A stretch of 64,000 nucleotides of DNA from Delphinus delphis (lineage: Eukaryota; Chordata; Mammalia; Artiodactyla; Delphinidae): positions 30,272,168 through 30,336,167 of the forward strand of contig NC_082685.1 of the NCBI RefSeq assembly GCF_949987515.2, read 5' to 3'. Below, one piece after another: positions 35,906-46,845 of this stretch; position 1 is the first letter of the stretch; every line of letters begins with the position of its first letter. The translations under genes and the position numbers were made by a program. The notes under the pieces were generated by a model. The model made no database searches, was not told the DNA's origin, and saw only the letters and a list, made by a program, of their open reading frames with translations.

Positions 35906-35959
<54 letters not shown>
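35906..35959. repeat. long (TA)n microsatellite, about 27 units
   Basis: Pure TA for about 54 bp running straight into a T run (35959-35974). It abuts a possible minus-strand retrocopy (35975-36360), so it may have grown from that element's A tail. Cruciform-prone and likely length-variable. Confidence 0.97.
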
Positions 35960-35974
<15 letters not shown>

Positions 35975-36360
35975 CCCACCTCTTATAGCCAAGACAGGAA
36001 GGGCAAGAAGCTGAGAGGCTCTAATTTGGGGTGTGAGTAGGTACCTTAATCTGAGGCATCACTGCTAGCTGCTGACAAATCTCTAAGGAACATGCATGAC
36101 AAATAATCTTCTGCAATCCAGGTATCACCAAATCCCATTTTCTCATTAGGTAGTAATCAGGTGGGCTTTGGCATAAACAAAAGTGTCTTGCTCTCATAGG
36201 GAAATCTATCTTAACCTCATTAAGATGAGTGATGATATTAGTAAGAATGAAAGCATTTTCCTTTATCCTTTCTTCCAAGGACAGTTCCAATAACCAGGAG
36301 GGAGTTAGCAGCCATAGTGAATGGATCCACCCTAGTTTCATGACTTAGTTTCATTAAACA
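35975..36360 (-). other. possible retroposed sequence of unknown origin
   Basis: Read on the minus strand, this segment carries a 106-codon open frame (36021-36341) and ends in GGTGGG followed by a run of about 15 A. Imperfect flanking repeats (AAGGAAATACTCA before the TA tract, AAGAAATAGCTCA after 36360) could be a decayed target duplication. I recognise neither the protein nor a repeat family. It could be a retrocopy of a transcript end, an LTR piece, or coincidence. Confidence 0.3.
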
Positions 36361-38080
36361 AGAAATAGCTCAGGTTTATCAACCTTTTTCCTTCAACCCA
36401 CAAATGAGAGAGGAGAAAAACTATTCTTACAAATGTAAAGTGCATTCATTTTGTATTTTACCCACATAATTAGGAATTCTTTTGTTTTGGGTCCTAGCTC
36501 CTTTCTAATACATGCAAAAACAAACAAACAAACAGAAATTAAAGAGACTATCATAAGAAATGGCATTTGTCAATATGATTAACAGTGCACACTAATGATT
36601 TTTCAGGTAAGGACAGCAGACAGGAGGCCTCCATCTCTATTCCAACACTAGAATTTTCCTCACTTTGTGAGCCTCTGAGGATTACTCAGGGCAGAAGAGG
36701 GAAAAGTAAATTGGTACAAGAGAGACAGAAAGGGAAATGGCTTGATATATTTGGAGTTAGTACCATGATGACTCAACATTGCAGACTATAGAAGCAGTGA
36801 GTCTATTCAAATCAGAGGGGGAAAAAACCAAAAACCTTACATCTTGTCCTTGTAGCATAATGATTTGATTTACCCACTTGGAATAGGTGCACAATGGTAC
36901 ATGCTGGTATCCTTACCATGAAAACACAGATGGCAAGATGTCAAACAAAGAAACAAACTACAAGGTGCAAATACTTTACAGAAATCATGTATTATCTTAC
37001 ATAATGACAATTTTCTAAGTAATGGCTAAACAGTTTTCCAAGCTTATTTTACAAAGAATTCAAAGAATTTACAAAGAAGACCATCCAGTAATCCTGGGAA
37101 GTGTATGAATAAATGGTAGATATAACATAAAATGTATTAGTATGCTATGATTATGACGTTTCATATGCTCTTTGAAGAAATACCTATGCTTAAAAAGTGA
37201 TTTCTAGGTTGGAATCTCAGCCAAACACCTGCATGCTAAAATATCATTGTGCAAAGAATGTTTACTACCCCTACTTAACTCTAAAAAATGATCATAAATG
37301 TTGTCCTCGGCAAGGATATAACTAAAAAGAACTAACTGTGTTCCCTATATTGCCATCACATTTTAGAAAAGTGTGGCATTTTGAAGAAAAGATTCTGTTT
37401 TTCCCAACCACTTAAAAAAACAAAAACATTTAGAGTTTCAAAATATCATAGGAAACCAAAAGATTAGTCCTGTCATTCTTACATTCACTAATTAAAGACA
37501 TTCAGTGAGACTCTAGTATGTGCTGGAAAAACGTTTAAACCATCTACACACTTCATATATAGAGTGTAAACTACATGCAAGAAAGTCTTTCATTAAAGCT
37601 AGAGAACAGGTTTGTATAATGATGGTTTATATAAATTTTAGACCCTTCTAATAGACAGCTAAATCACAAAGCAAACCTGTAACAGTTTTTGCGTACCCTT
37701 TTAAAAAGGGATTAATTTAGGTAGACTCTGCAGAAGCTTCCTACGTTCACAAATGCATTTATTTAAGGGAAAAGGTGAAATGTCACATCTGGGATTGATA
37801 ATGTTTGGTTTCACCCTGGTCTCAGATGATAACTCTTAGACTCCAAGCAGCATTGTATCTCGAAAGAAGAGTAGGTATAAGGATACTCAGCGTAATGAAA
37901 CAGGCCAGGTTTAATTCCCTTAATCGCTTGGTCAGGGCAGCTGAATTAACCAGCCACATCTGTTCACGTTGAAGTATCTAATCTGGGTTCTTTCTCTTTA
38001 TGTAACAGGGTTCTGTAGGGTTATTGTACTGTTTAGTCTGTTTGGCCCATTTGTTTCTTACCTCTCCTCACCCGGTTGGT

Positions 38081-38093
38081 GGGGGGGGGGGGG
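38081..38093 (+). repeat. G13 homopolymer
   Basis: Uninterrupted G run following GGTTGGT. Prone to quadruplex formation and to sequencing length error. Confidence 0.9.
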
Positions 38094-38270
38094 ATGGAAG
38101 GGAGGGGAATCCATTAAAATTCAGAACACAGGCCTGCCCAAGCTATCACCTTCCTTATGTGAATAGGGAACTAATCCTTAAGCAGACTCCCTTATTGGGC
38201 CAGATCTTTTATAATACAGTTAGGGAAAGGGGGAAGGAAGAGTGAGAAAATTAAGACTCACTGAATTCAG

Positions 38271-38296
38271 TGTTTGTTTGTTTGTTTGTTTGTTTT
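38271..38296. repeat. TTTG microsatellite
   Basis: Six TTTG units ending in TTTTCCC. Confidence 0.92.
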
Positions 38297-39049
38297 CCCA
38301 TTTCTTTTCCCTAGAGCTAAGAGCAGATTACTACAATCTTCTCCTCTTCTGTTAAGCCTAAAAGACCCCATGCTTTAGTCTACCTTTCTCCAAAAACCAT
38401 TGTCAAATTCAAATTCTGTGATGTTCAGAAACGTTAAGTCCAAAAATATTTGTCAGGGTCTTCCTCTTATAAAGCTCATGATCATTTGGGGGGGAAATGA
38501 ATGGTTTTCTGAGATGGCATCAAACACCAGTAAATAATTCCTAAGTCCTACAATCTAATACATGCTTTTCACAAAATATAATGCATCTGAATCCTGATTC
38601 ATTCAGTCAATGACAATGTACTTGTTCCACTTCAGATTTTACTGATGGTATCAGTGTTTTGCAATACTAGGTACTTCAGTTTGCCAACCTGCTATGTTCT
38701 CACAAGAAGCTTTTCAACATTCCCTGATGAATGTATCATATTTGAAAGCTTTATTATACATCCGTTGCAATGATATATCAATAGTAATCTTACAATCTTA
38801 TTAAGCTCTAAGAAGTCAACTTTACACACCTAATTCACTCAAAACTATAGCCTATAAAGTGGTCTTTGGTCAAAACAAAGCAAAACAAAACTCACATACA
38901 TACCCCCTTGGTGGACATGGTCCCCTCAGGTACATGGCTTGGCAAGAGGAACAGTTTTTGTGGTTAAAATTTTAAAAAGTCCTGATGTTCTCTGGGAAGA
39001 TGTAGCCCCTTGCCTGATAGCATAACTTTGTAAGAGAAGCATGAGATTT

Positions 39050-39485
39050 CAGCCCCTACTTCTGCCTTGGCCAGGTGCCTTTGTTCACTGCACATACTAC
39101 ACAACCTTCCATGGCAGCCTTAGAATCCCTCTGCTTGGAACCTCTTCTTCCAGAATTTTTACATCTGATTCCTTCTCATCACTCAGATTTCAGGTCATGT
39201 CACCTCCTCTGAGAGTTTTCCCCTGACTACAATAAACCCCTTTCGCAGCCCCATCACTCTCTATGTACACTATGCATTTGTTATCTCTATTGAATTACTA
39301 CCATCTGAAATTGTCTTGATACCGATTGTTTATATGATATGATCTGTCTTCTCCTCATGAGAATATGAGCTCTGAGAGCAAGGGGATCTTGTCAGCCTTA
39401 GTCACCATGGTATTTCCAGAACCAATGGCATGCCTGATGTATTGGAAGCACTTGATAAATATGTGTTAAATGATGGCTGGATGCA
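39050..39485 (+). mobile_element. L2 LINE 3' end fragment
   Basis: L2 landmarks: CCAGGTGCCTTTGTTCACTG, TCCTCTGAGAGTTTTCCCCTG, GAGAATATGAGCTCTGAGAG and a tail CACTTGATAAATATGTGTTA. A moderately well preserved 3' region. Confidence 0.82.
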
Positions 39486-40720
39486 GGCACTAGAGTTCAG
39501 TGTGGAAGGAAAATGGAATCAATGGACATACTCAGTTTAGTGATTATCTTTGTGAAAGCTTTTCTTTCCAAGTGTGTTTGATCTGGGGCACTGCAAGACT
39601 TCTACAGAGAAAGAAATGGTAAAAGGCCAATAAAATCTGTGAATGTGCTGTAAGGCAAATTGTTTTTGTCTTCTGTATTCTGATTTTTATGATTACTGAG
39701 AGGCCACAACCCCACAAGGAGATGAATCTTGGTAGCAACAGAAGAGGACCAACAGTCAGAAGAGAGGACTAAGCTGAAAGCTTTCATGGCCATCAACCAT
39801 GACAATATGCCTTAGCTAATTCACAGCCAATAGAATGATGCACTTTACAATAACCTTGATTCCACAACAAAGACAAAAGTAATCTAATAACAGATCATAT
39901 CCTGTGACATAAATCTATACTACTAACATTAGCTTCTCGGATAGGAAATGAAACCATAATATATGTCACCTGCCAAGTGAGTTCACCAAAGAAATCAACG
40001 TAACTCGGTTCCTAATAGAAGGGACAAAACCTCCAACTTCATATCTGGCCCCAAATTCTCCTGTTAACAGGGAGAAGAGGGACTCCCGAACTTTGGCTGC
40101 CACGGCAAATATATATAACACACAAGAAGGACTCCCTCTCACCCTTGCCTTGTCCTGGCTTAACTGCTGTGGCTCCAGATCCCCTCTGAGCAAGATTCTC
40201 AGCCTCTCTCACCAAGTGCCCAAAGAACACGAAGACTTACTATTATTGACATGTAAGACTCCATTTTCAAACCCACAGTGAGCACCTTTCCATAAATACT
40301 GAAACACTGTACATGTTCAGGCTCCTATAAATAAAACCCAAACATTTAAGCATTCACACTGGGAACTGTAGACATTATGACCCATAGCTAGGTTTAAGTT
40401 TGCCTTTGTGTGATGAAGACAAGGTTTATTAAACAGGACTAATAGTACAAAGGAATTACAAAGCTATAACTCATTGCTTAGAAGTTTATGGATTTCACCA
40501 TTTTTTGTCATTTACAATGGCTCCTGCTCAAGGTCAACGGTGTTAACCATTTCCTTGCACAAGAAAAGCAGAGGATGTAGTAATGAGCAGTTAGCTTGAG
40601 TTAGTGCAAGAACAAAAAGGCATTAACATCGTCTTTCTAAAGAATTTATAGTTCCAAAAGTCCTAAACTCCAAATAAGGAATTGTGGAATTTTACCTTAT
40701 TAGCCAAGGTACATTATTAG
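39486..40720. other. unique DNA, nothing recognised
   Basis: Open frames of 60-75 codons on both strands near 39544-40281 overlap one another and have no recognised domain. No transposon seen. Confidence 0.4.
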
Positions 40721-40724
40721 TATG

Positions 40725-40890
40725 ACCAGGTTACCTGACCTATTAAAGTTTTTCTCTTCACATCTATAAAACAAGGATAACTATACTACCTGTGCACATG
40801 GGTGTTATGAGGAATAAATGGTGTAATGCTTTATAAAGTGCTGGGCAAAACACCAGGCACAGACTAAAGCCTAACATTTGTTTATCATTT
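40725..40890 (+). mobile_element. MIR SINE fossil
   Basis: Forward MIR order: TTACCTGACCTATTAAAGTT, TCTATAAAACAAGGATAACT, TGTTATGAGGAATAAATGG, TAAAGTGCTGGGCAAAACAC and CAGGCACAGACTAAAG. Confidence 0.82.
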
Positions 40891-42699
40891 GCTATTGTAT
40901 CACTTTAACATCGTTCATCCAAAAAGCTGTGGCCTTCGTTGTTGTCATGTTTAAACAATAGCCCTAGTTTCATAAAAGTTGTGTTACACAAAAGGAAAAA
41001 GAGTGAAGAAATAGAATCAAAACATTTCTTCCTATTTAAAACAAATATAGTACTTCTTTGGGGAGGAATATAAAATACCATGATTAAATTTTTAAAGGAG
41101 GAACTAGAGGTTTGCCCAAATAGCCATAAAGCAGCAGAAGAGCCAACTCTATTAGGTATCCAAACAGGAGATTTTTATTCATTTTCGAAATAATGAATTA
41201 GTTGCCAAAAAGTAACACTCCATATGCTCTCACCTAGCACTGACATCCTAGTTCACATATCCAAGAAGCTGTCCATTAAAATACCAAACGGACAGTATCT
41301 CTGGGCAAAGGGTTTGACGTTCTAAAAGACAGAATTCCTTTGTAAAATTTTACTGCTGTTCTGACACCAACTTGTGCTACATTCTTTACTTCCTATGGTT
41401 CATATCTGAACTGAACAACTAAGAACTGTACCCTAAAACCGATAAAAAATTCAGTTACATTTTGGGATAAATTCCAGTGATATCTTTAATACTAACTTAC
41501 CCATTTAAGAAATGTAGTAGCAGTCTCTATGAAGAAATGCTCCTAATGCAGATATTTTTCTGGCTGACATTACTAGAAACCTAAAAACCAATGTGATGGA
41601 TGGAAAAAGTTAAAAATATTTCACCCTGTGGTTCCAACATTTCAGAAGCGCAATTGCTGGGAACTAGATTTAAGCTTTAATTAGGAAACATATACGTGTA
41701 TCACGGGGTTGTTCCTCTCCTGTGATGCGGGGAGAAAACTTTAGGTGCATAAGTTGAAATATAAAGATCAATAAAAAAGCAAGTTCGACAACCCCAAGGC
41801 CAAAGAAGCTTTGAGGAATCTGGAGATTTAAAAGACTATCTCCATAAAGCTGGGACCATGTCACTTAATTATACTATCATTGAGGGGTACAAACTAGATA
41901 CAGAAATCCATTGTTTAAATATCATTTAGTTTATTCTTTGCTTATGTATTATTTTGTACTTTTAACACTTTATTCCAAAGGAAAAAAGTGTACTTGGCAA
42001 AAATGTCTGTTAATTATGTAGACATGGATTTGTTTTGAAAAGTAAATATTTTTATACTTCTAATTATTAAAAATAAGCAGAGAGGCACAGTAATATGGAA
42101 AAATTAATAAATGGGTTAGAAAGGAAATAAAAGTTGAAAGGCAAAAAGGAGTCCAAAGTGCAAGAAAGAACGTTTCTATTTCTTTGCTCAGGTTAACCAA
42201 GGGAGGGGATGGAACAGGGTAGGGCGGGTGCGTGTCTGGGCCTGTGCCCATGTGCAGCTGATCATGTAATCAATATAAACTATCACAACAGATAATTCGA
42301 GGCTAAAATTTAACTTGGGAGCTCATGTGTCTGTGGAAGGGTGTAAATGAGTTGAAACGTATGGCACAGTGGAGTTGATCCTCTCACGTTTTCGGATGGA
42401 AGCTCATTTTCTCACAAGTGCCTGATAACCACACACTTGGACAGCCAGGCCTCTGATCCCTTTCCTCCTCTCATGTGTTGATGTGAAGCACAAAGCTGTA
42501 AGTGGGACAGCCTGCAGGACTCATGCTAAAAGCTTTGTTGTGGGAATTCCTAAAGCGTAAGCCTATAAATAGGATGGTCTGCACTTACTCAAGTTGTGCA
42601 CACTGACCCAAATAGGAACGATGCATATGATTCACAAATGTGTACATCAATACCCTGGGGAGCAAATGGGCAGGCACGGTTCCCAAACCGAGGATGTTT
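40891..42699. other. unique DNA, nothing recognised
   Basis: No exon, RNA gene or repeat family recognised. A perfect 11-bp-stem hairpin lies at its right edge (42690-42715). Confidence 0.4.
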
Positions 42700-42715
42700 C
42701 TAAGGAAACATCCTC
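42690..42715. repeat. perfect 11-bp-stem hairpin
   Basis: GAGGATGTTTC and GAAACATCCTC are exact reverse complements separated by the 4-nt loop TAAG. The stem is too short for a typical microRNA precursor. Confidence 0.92.
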
Positions 42716-42769
42716 AGTACAAAGGCCAAACAAATGACAGCTGGAAGAACATAGTGTCAATATACATGG

Positions 42770-43320
42770 AGACAAAGAATTAAGATATCCCAATGCAAAG
42801 ATATTCTACAAATTGATAAGAAAGAGACAGCACACCCAACGTGGAATAGACTGCCCATTCACAAAGATAACGTGAATAGCAAAACTAATGGCAAACCAAA
42901 CTGATATGAAAAACAAAATATATATGAAAGGAGGCCCAACTACTCTAGGAATCAGGTAAATAAAAATTATAACCAAAACCATTTCTGATTCATTAGATGA
43001 AGAAAATTTTTAAAAACTGTTAACACCCAATGTGGTTAACGTGTAGGAAAACAGGCAGGCACACTCATCCATTGCTGGAAGGGGTATGAATTTCTGCCAT
43101 CATTTTCTGGATTTTCTTCCGGCTCTGTTTATTAAAATTTAAAAACTACATCAACTCTTTTACTCAGCTATCTCAATGTTAGAATGCATCTATCCTCCAA
43201 CAAAGGAAAACAACCATATGTAAAGATGTGTGTACAAGTCTGAAGGATGAAGAAAAGGCTGTAAGCGTCAAAAGTATAAACTATTTAAATGTCCATTGTC
43301 AGGGAAGAAAACACATACAC
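42770..43320 (+). mobile_element. HAL1/L1M LINE fossil
   Basis: Forward old-L1 landmarks: TAGACTGCCCATTCACAAAG, TAACACCCAATGTGGTTAAC, CACTCATCCATTGCTGGAAG and TATTTAAATGTCCATTG. These mirror the ORF2-end order (bulk 'gaacagacaattcacaaa', 'aacacccagtgttggc', 'cactgctggtggg', 'aacctaaatgtccat'). Frame broken. Confidence 0.72.
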
Positions 43321-43785
43321 ACTCTATGTCTTAGACTGAGTTCCCCAGAAACAGGCTCTGAGATGAGATTTGTACAAAAATGATTCATTACGAAGTGCTC
43401 CTGGGAAAAACAGCTAGGGGAGGGGGATAGGGAAGGGAGGGAGGCCACTGTGCAATTTTAGGCAGCGTCCCACAGCAGGTAACTGGCTCAGTCACATAGA
43501 AAAGTTCTGGAGACTGCTGGGGTCGCGTTCAGTGTTGTCACAGGTAGCCCCCTGCAACTGTCAGTCGCTGGTTCTGGGCTACTCCCAAGGCGGGTGTAAA
43601 GCAGCGCTGGCTGCTGGAGCCAAGCCCTTCAGAGAGAAGCAGGTACTGGCTGACAGAAGTAAAACACACCAGGAGCCAGTGGGCCCAAAAAAGGTGGAAA
43701 GATTGAACCTCACCTGGGGCACGATGGTGTATTATGTGCTATTTTTTTCAAGTGCTCGTTTATGTATGTTTATTTATTAATTTTT
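43321..43785. other. unassigned sequence, repeat-like
   Basis: Relatively GC-rich compared with its surroundings, with an 82-codon plus frame at 43532-43780 of no recognised domain. It is sandwiched between two old LINE pieces and may be another old repeat (begins CCCCAGAAACAGGCTCTGAG). Confidence 0.35.
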
Positions 43786-43789
43786 TGGG

Positions 43790-44065
43790 CAAAATATGCA
43801 AAACATACAATTTACCACCTTAACTATTTTTAACCATATGGTTCAGTGGCATTAAATACATTCACATTCTCGTGCAACTATCACCACCATCCATCTCCAG
43901 AACTTTTCCATCTTCCCAAACTAAGAATTCTGTACCTTTAAAACAGCAGCTCCTCACTCCTTCCTCTCCCCAGCCCTTGACAACCACTATTTTACTTTCT
44001 GTCTTCATGAATTTGACCATTTGAGGTAACTCATATAAGCAGAATCACTGTATTACGTGCAGTAA
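43790..44065 (-). mobile_element. old L1M 3' UTR fragment
   Basis: Reverse-strand L1M 3' UTR: GCAAAACATACAATTTACCA, GGTTCAGTGGCATTAAATAC, CACCACCATCCATCTCCAGA, ACTTTCTGTCTTCATGAATT and AACTCATATAAGCAGAATCA, all in the known order. Confidence 0.88.
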
Positions 44066-44406
44066 AAAGAATGAAATAGTTATATACATTTAACCATGCT
44101 TAAGTGGAGTACGTTAGAAAATAATGGGTATGATACGGCACCAGAATGTTTTTTTCTGGGAGTGGGGCATCTTATTTCATTATTTATTTATATAAGCCTA
44201 CACTAAAGTGTGGAATGATAAGCATCCAAATATTAACATAAAAGTTAACACAGGATGGTATGGGAGGGGTAGACTGAAAAAAGAATGAACAGAATTAACT
44301 AGCAACATATATACAGAGAACTGGATACATATATACTTTTGTACTTTTGTTTTGCCTATGCATGCATTGCATTCATAAATTAACAGCCAAATAAGGTAAA
44401 AGATTA
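44066..44406. other. unique or very old repeat DNA
   Basis: AT-rich, no coding or RNA feature. 44090-44330 may be decayed LINE sequence (TTTTTTTCTGGGAGTGGGGC), but support is weak. Confidence 0.3.
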
Positions 44407-44616
44407 GGGGCTCCCCTGGTGGCGCAGTGGTTGGGGGCCCGCCTACCAATGCAGGGGATGCGGGTTCGTGCCCTGGTCCGGGAGGATCCCACATGCCGCG
44501 GAGCGGCTGGTCCCGTGAGCCATGGCCACTGGGCCTGCGCGTCCAGAGCCTGTGCTCCGCGGTGGGAGAGGCCACAGCAGTGAGAAGCCCGCGTACCGCA
44601 AAAGAAAAAAAAAAAA
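44407..44616 (+). mobile_element. CHR-type SINE, full length, diverged
   Basis: Short-form CHR SINE with more substitutions than the other copies (5' GGGGCTCCCCTGGTGGCGCA, GTTGGGGGCCCGCCTACCAA, 3' GCCACAGCAGTGAGAAGCCC) and an A tail. No clear target duplication, consistent with an older insertion. Confidence 0.94.
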
Positions 44617-44879
44617 TTAAATATGCTCCACCAAAATTAACTTCTGTGAGTGTTTTTCCTTAAATTGGAAATGCTCAGGTTTAAAATCTTTTCACAGAGT
44701 CAACAGGCTTATCCTTTTAACTGAAAGCTGGGAAATGCCTTTGGGACTTAAGTCTATATATGTGATCCTGAAATTAACAGACAAAGAGACACAGTCATTC
44801 TGGGCAATGGAGGAATAAGGCAGAAAGAAATGGAAATATGTATGTTAAAGCAGGGCAATAATGATATTCAAAATGCAAG

Positions 44880-45345
44880 CACTTCCATTATTTATAAAAC
44901 TGCAAGGAATCAATGGCAGGAGAATGAATAAATAAATTAAAATGTATTAAGCAGAATCATGCACTGCACAGACATGAAATTATATTTTTGAAATTTTTTA
45001 TTGACCAAAAAAGCATAACAGAATATGAGGTGAAAAGAAGGAATATGGAGTGCTGTATAAATAAGTGACTCATTACATAAAGTTAAATATATCATGTACC
45101 TATGCTCCAGTATGTGCACAAGTACATACAAGTAAATAAAAATGCATTTCTCTGGAAGAACACATACCACTTAAATGTTGATATCAGTTAGATATAGGTT
45201 CTGGGAATATGGCTGATTTTTAAAGTTTCTTCTTTTTACTTTTCTGCATTGTTTTACTTTCAGACAATGCCATGCTTCAGCATTTTCATCAAGTAAAATC
45301 ACACAATAAAACAATATGCTTTAAAAATAAAATTTGAAAAAGGGC
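44880..45345 (+). mobile_element. HAL1/L1M LINE 3' end fossil
   Basis: Forward old-LINE 3' region: CAAGGAATCAATGGCAGGAG, TGGAGTGCTGTATAAATAAG, AGATATAGGTTCTGGGAATA and TTTTCTGCATTGTTTTAC, ending ATGCTTTAAAAATAAAATTTG. Low identity, so limits are approximate. Confidence 0.5.
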
Positions 45346-46421
45346 AAGGAAATACTTGCAAAGAAACAAGCTCTAGTCTACTTAGCGATTTTGACAGATT
45401 AAGAATGGAAAAGGGTATGCACATTCTCTTCTACTGCTGAACTGACCAAAAGTTTTCTAAAAAGTATCAGGCATCCAGTTCCTCTTACATTTTTGTAAAA
45501 ATCTTAGTAAGTATATTAACCTGGCTAGCCTGGCCATAACATATCTGGGATCTGAATGCACAATTCCAGGACTCCCAGGTTGGCTCAAAGGACAGTAAAG
45601 TTGGGAGGGAACCCAAGACTTCAGGTCCTTTTGGATTAAAAAAGCTAGTCTAGGCTCAATGGTTTGCGTTTGCATCCGCTCTATTACATCCTACCACAAT
45701 TCATTAAAGATTTCAGCAGTTCGGATTAGAATGAGCATTCACTGTCAGCAAGCATATCCGTATAGATCAAAAGAAGGAAAGATTAATGTTTTTTAAATTA
45801 AGCATATCAGAAACATGGCACTAAGGTAAAAGTTTGCTATACGACACATTATCTTCTCATCTGCCTTCTTAGAAGTCAAAAAACCCCACATTTTAAAAGT
45901 CCAAAATGGTGGAAACAGAGTAACATTCTATAAGTATTATTCAACAGTGCTCCTAGCGAATGTCCTACAGGTTTCAATAAAAAACTGGCATTCTCTTGAC
46001 TGACAAACTAATAAAATGAATATATTTGATACCCAGGGAGTGGGTGACAAATCTTTACATCTTTTAGACGTTTTCTACCCTCCACAGACCATTCCCAGCA
46101 TTCAACAGATCTTTCTATGAAATTATACACACTGCCTGTGGAAACAGTAAAAGACACTACAAAAGAAAGCCCTTGAATCCATAGCACATTGCTGTGCAAA
46201 CACTGAGGCAGCAAAGAGACTCACAGAGTTCCAGTTGAAAGGAAAACAGAACCAAAACCAACTTCCTTTCTAGAACATTTGTTTAAAAACATTTTTTTGG
46301 TTTTATTTTTTTCTTAATGATCTGCACTGTGGACGTTTTCTTGACCTTTTAATTTTTTTTTCATGTTTAATATTTCTCTATTTATTTGTCATTATCTGCT
46401 TATGAATCCCTTTGCAACTTA
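45346..46421. other. unique DNA, nothing recognised
   Basis: No gene or repeat family recognised; two short minus-strand frames (45457-45675, 46008-46214) lack domains. Confidence 0.4.
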
Positions 46422-46650
46422 TTTTTTTTAAACATCTTTATTGGAGTATAATTGCTTTACAATGATATGTTAGTTTCTGCTGTATAACAAAGTGAACCAG
46501 CTATACATATACATACATCCCCATATCTCCTCCCTCTTGTATCTCCCTCCCACCCTCCCTATCCCAACCCTCTAGGTGGTCACAGAGCACCGCGCTGATC
46601 TCCCTGTGCTATGCGGCTGCTTCCCACTAGCTATCTATTTTACGTTTGGT
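46422..46650 (-). mobile_element. L1 3' end (main arm of a 5'-inverted L1)
   Basis: Reverse-strand L1 3' UTR of the cetartiodactyl type. The T run at 46422-46429 is the A tail, followed by AACATCTTTATTGGAGTATA, CAAAGTGAACCAGCTATACA and CTTCCCACTAGCTATCTATT to TTACGTTTGGTAG. Normal L1 sequence would continue into 'tgtatatatgtccatgcc'. Here orientation flips instead. Confidence 0.9.
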
Positions 46651-46845
46651 AGAGAATGGACTCTTTTTTTGGTCGCGCTTTGCGGCTTGTGGGATCTTAG
46701 TTCCCTGACCAGGGATTGAACCTGGGCCCCGGCAGTGAAAGCACCGAGTCCTAACCACTGGACCACCAGGGAATTCCCTTGAAGACATGGGGAGTGGAAA
46801 GGGTAAGCTGGGATGAAGTGAGAGAGTGGCATGGACATATATACC
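46651..46845 (+). mobile_element. L1 inverted 5' arm (twin-priming product)
   Basis: The next L1 segment is present but in the opposite orientation. From right to left on the minus strand it reads TATATGTCCATGCCACTCTC, CATCCCAGCTTACCC and CCATGTCTTCAA, then (beyond the nested SINE at 46664-46778) GTCCATTCTCT at the junction. It is contiguous with the 3' arm in L1 coordinates apart from a few bases. Confidence 0.85.
46664..46778 (-). mobile_element. tRNA-derived SINE, second CHR-related subfamily
   Basis: Reverse-strand element. On its own strand it starts GGGAATTCCCTGGTGGTCCA and has a tRNA-like CAGGTTCAATCCCTGGTC B box and a short tail of 7 A. It differs from the other nine SINEs in both head and body, matching the subfamily with 'ggttaggactc...gctttcactgcc'. 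It sits inside the inverted L1 arm with at most one or two duplicated bases at its edges. Confidence 0.88.

Larger units (their letters stand above)
36361..39039. other. unique DNA with simple repeats
   Basis: Contains a short CAAA repeat (36521-36534), a G13 run (38081-38093) and a TTTG repeat (38271-38296). No gene or transposon family recognised on either strand. Confidence 0.4.

Noticed and set aside
35906..35959. TA tract considered as an AT-rich replication origin or matrix attachment site
   Set aside because: A plain dinucleotide microsatellite is sufficient explanation; no supporting motif seen.
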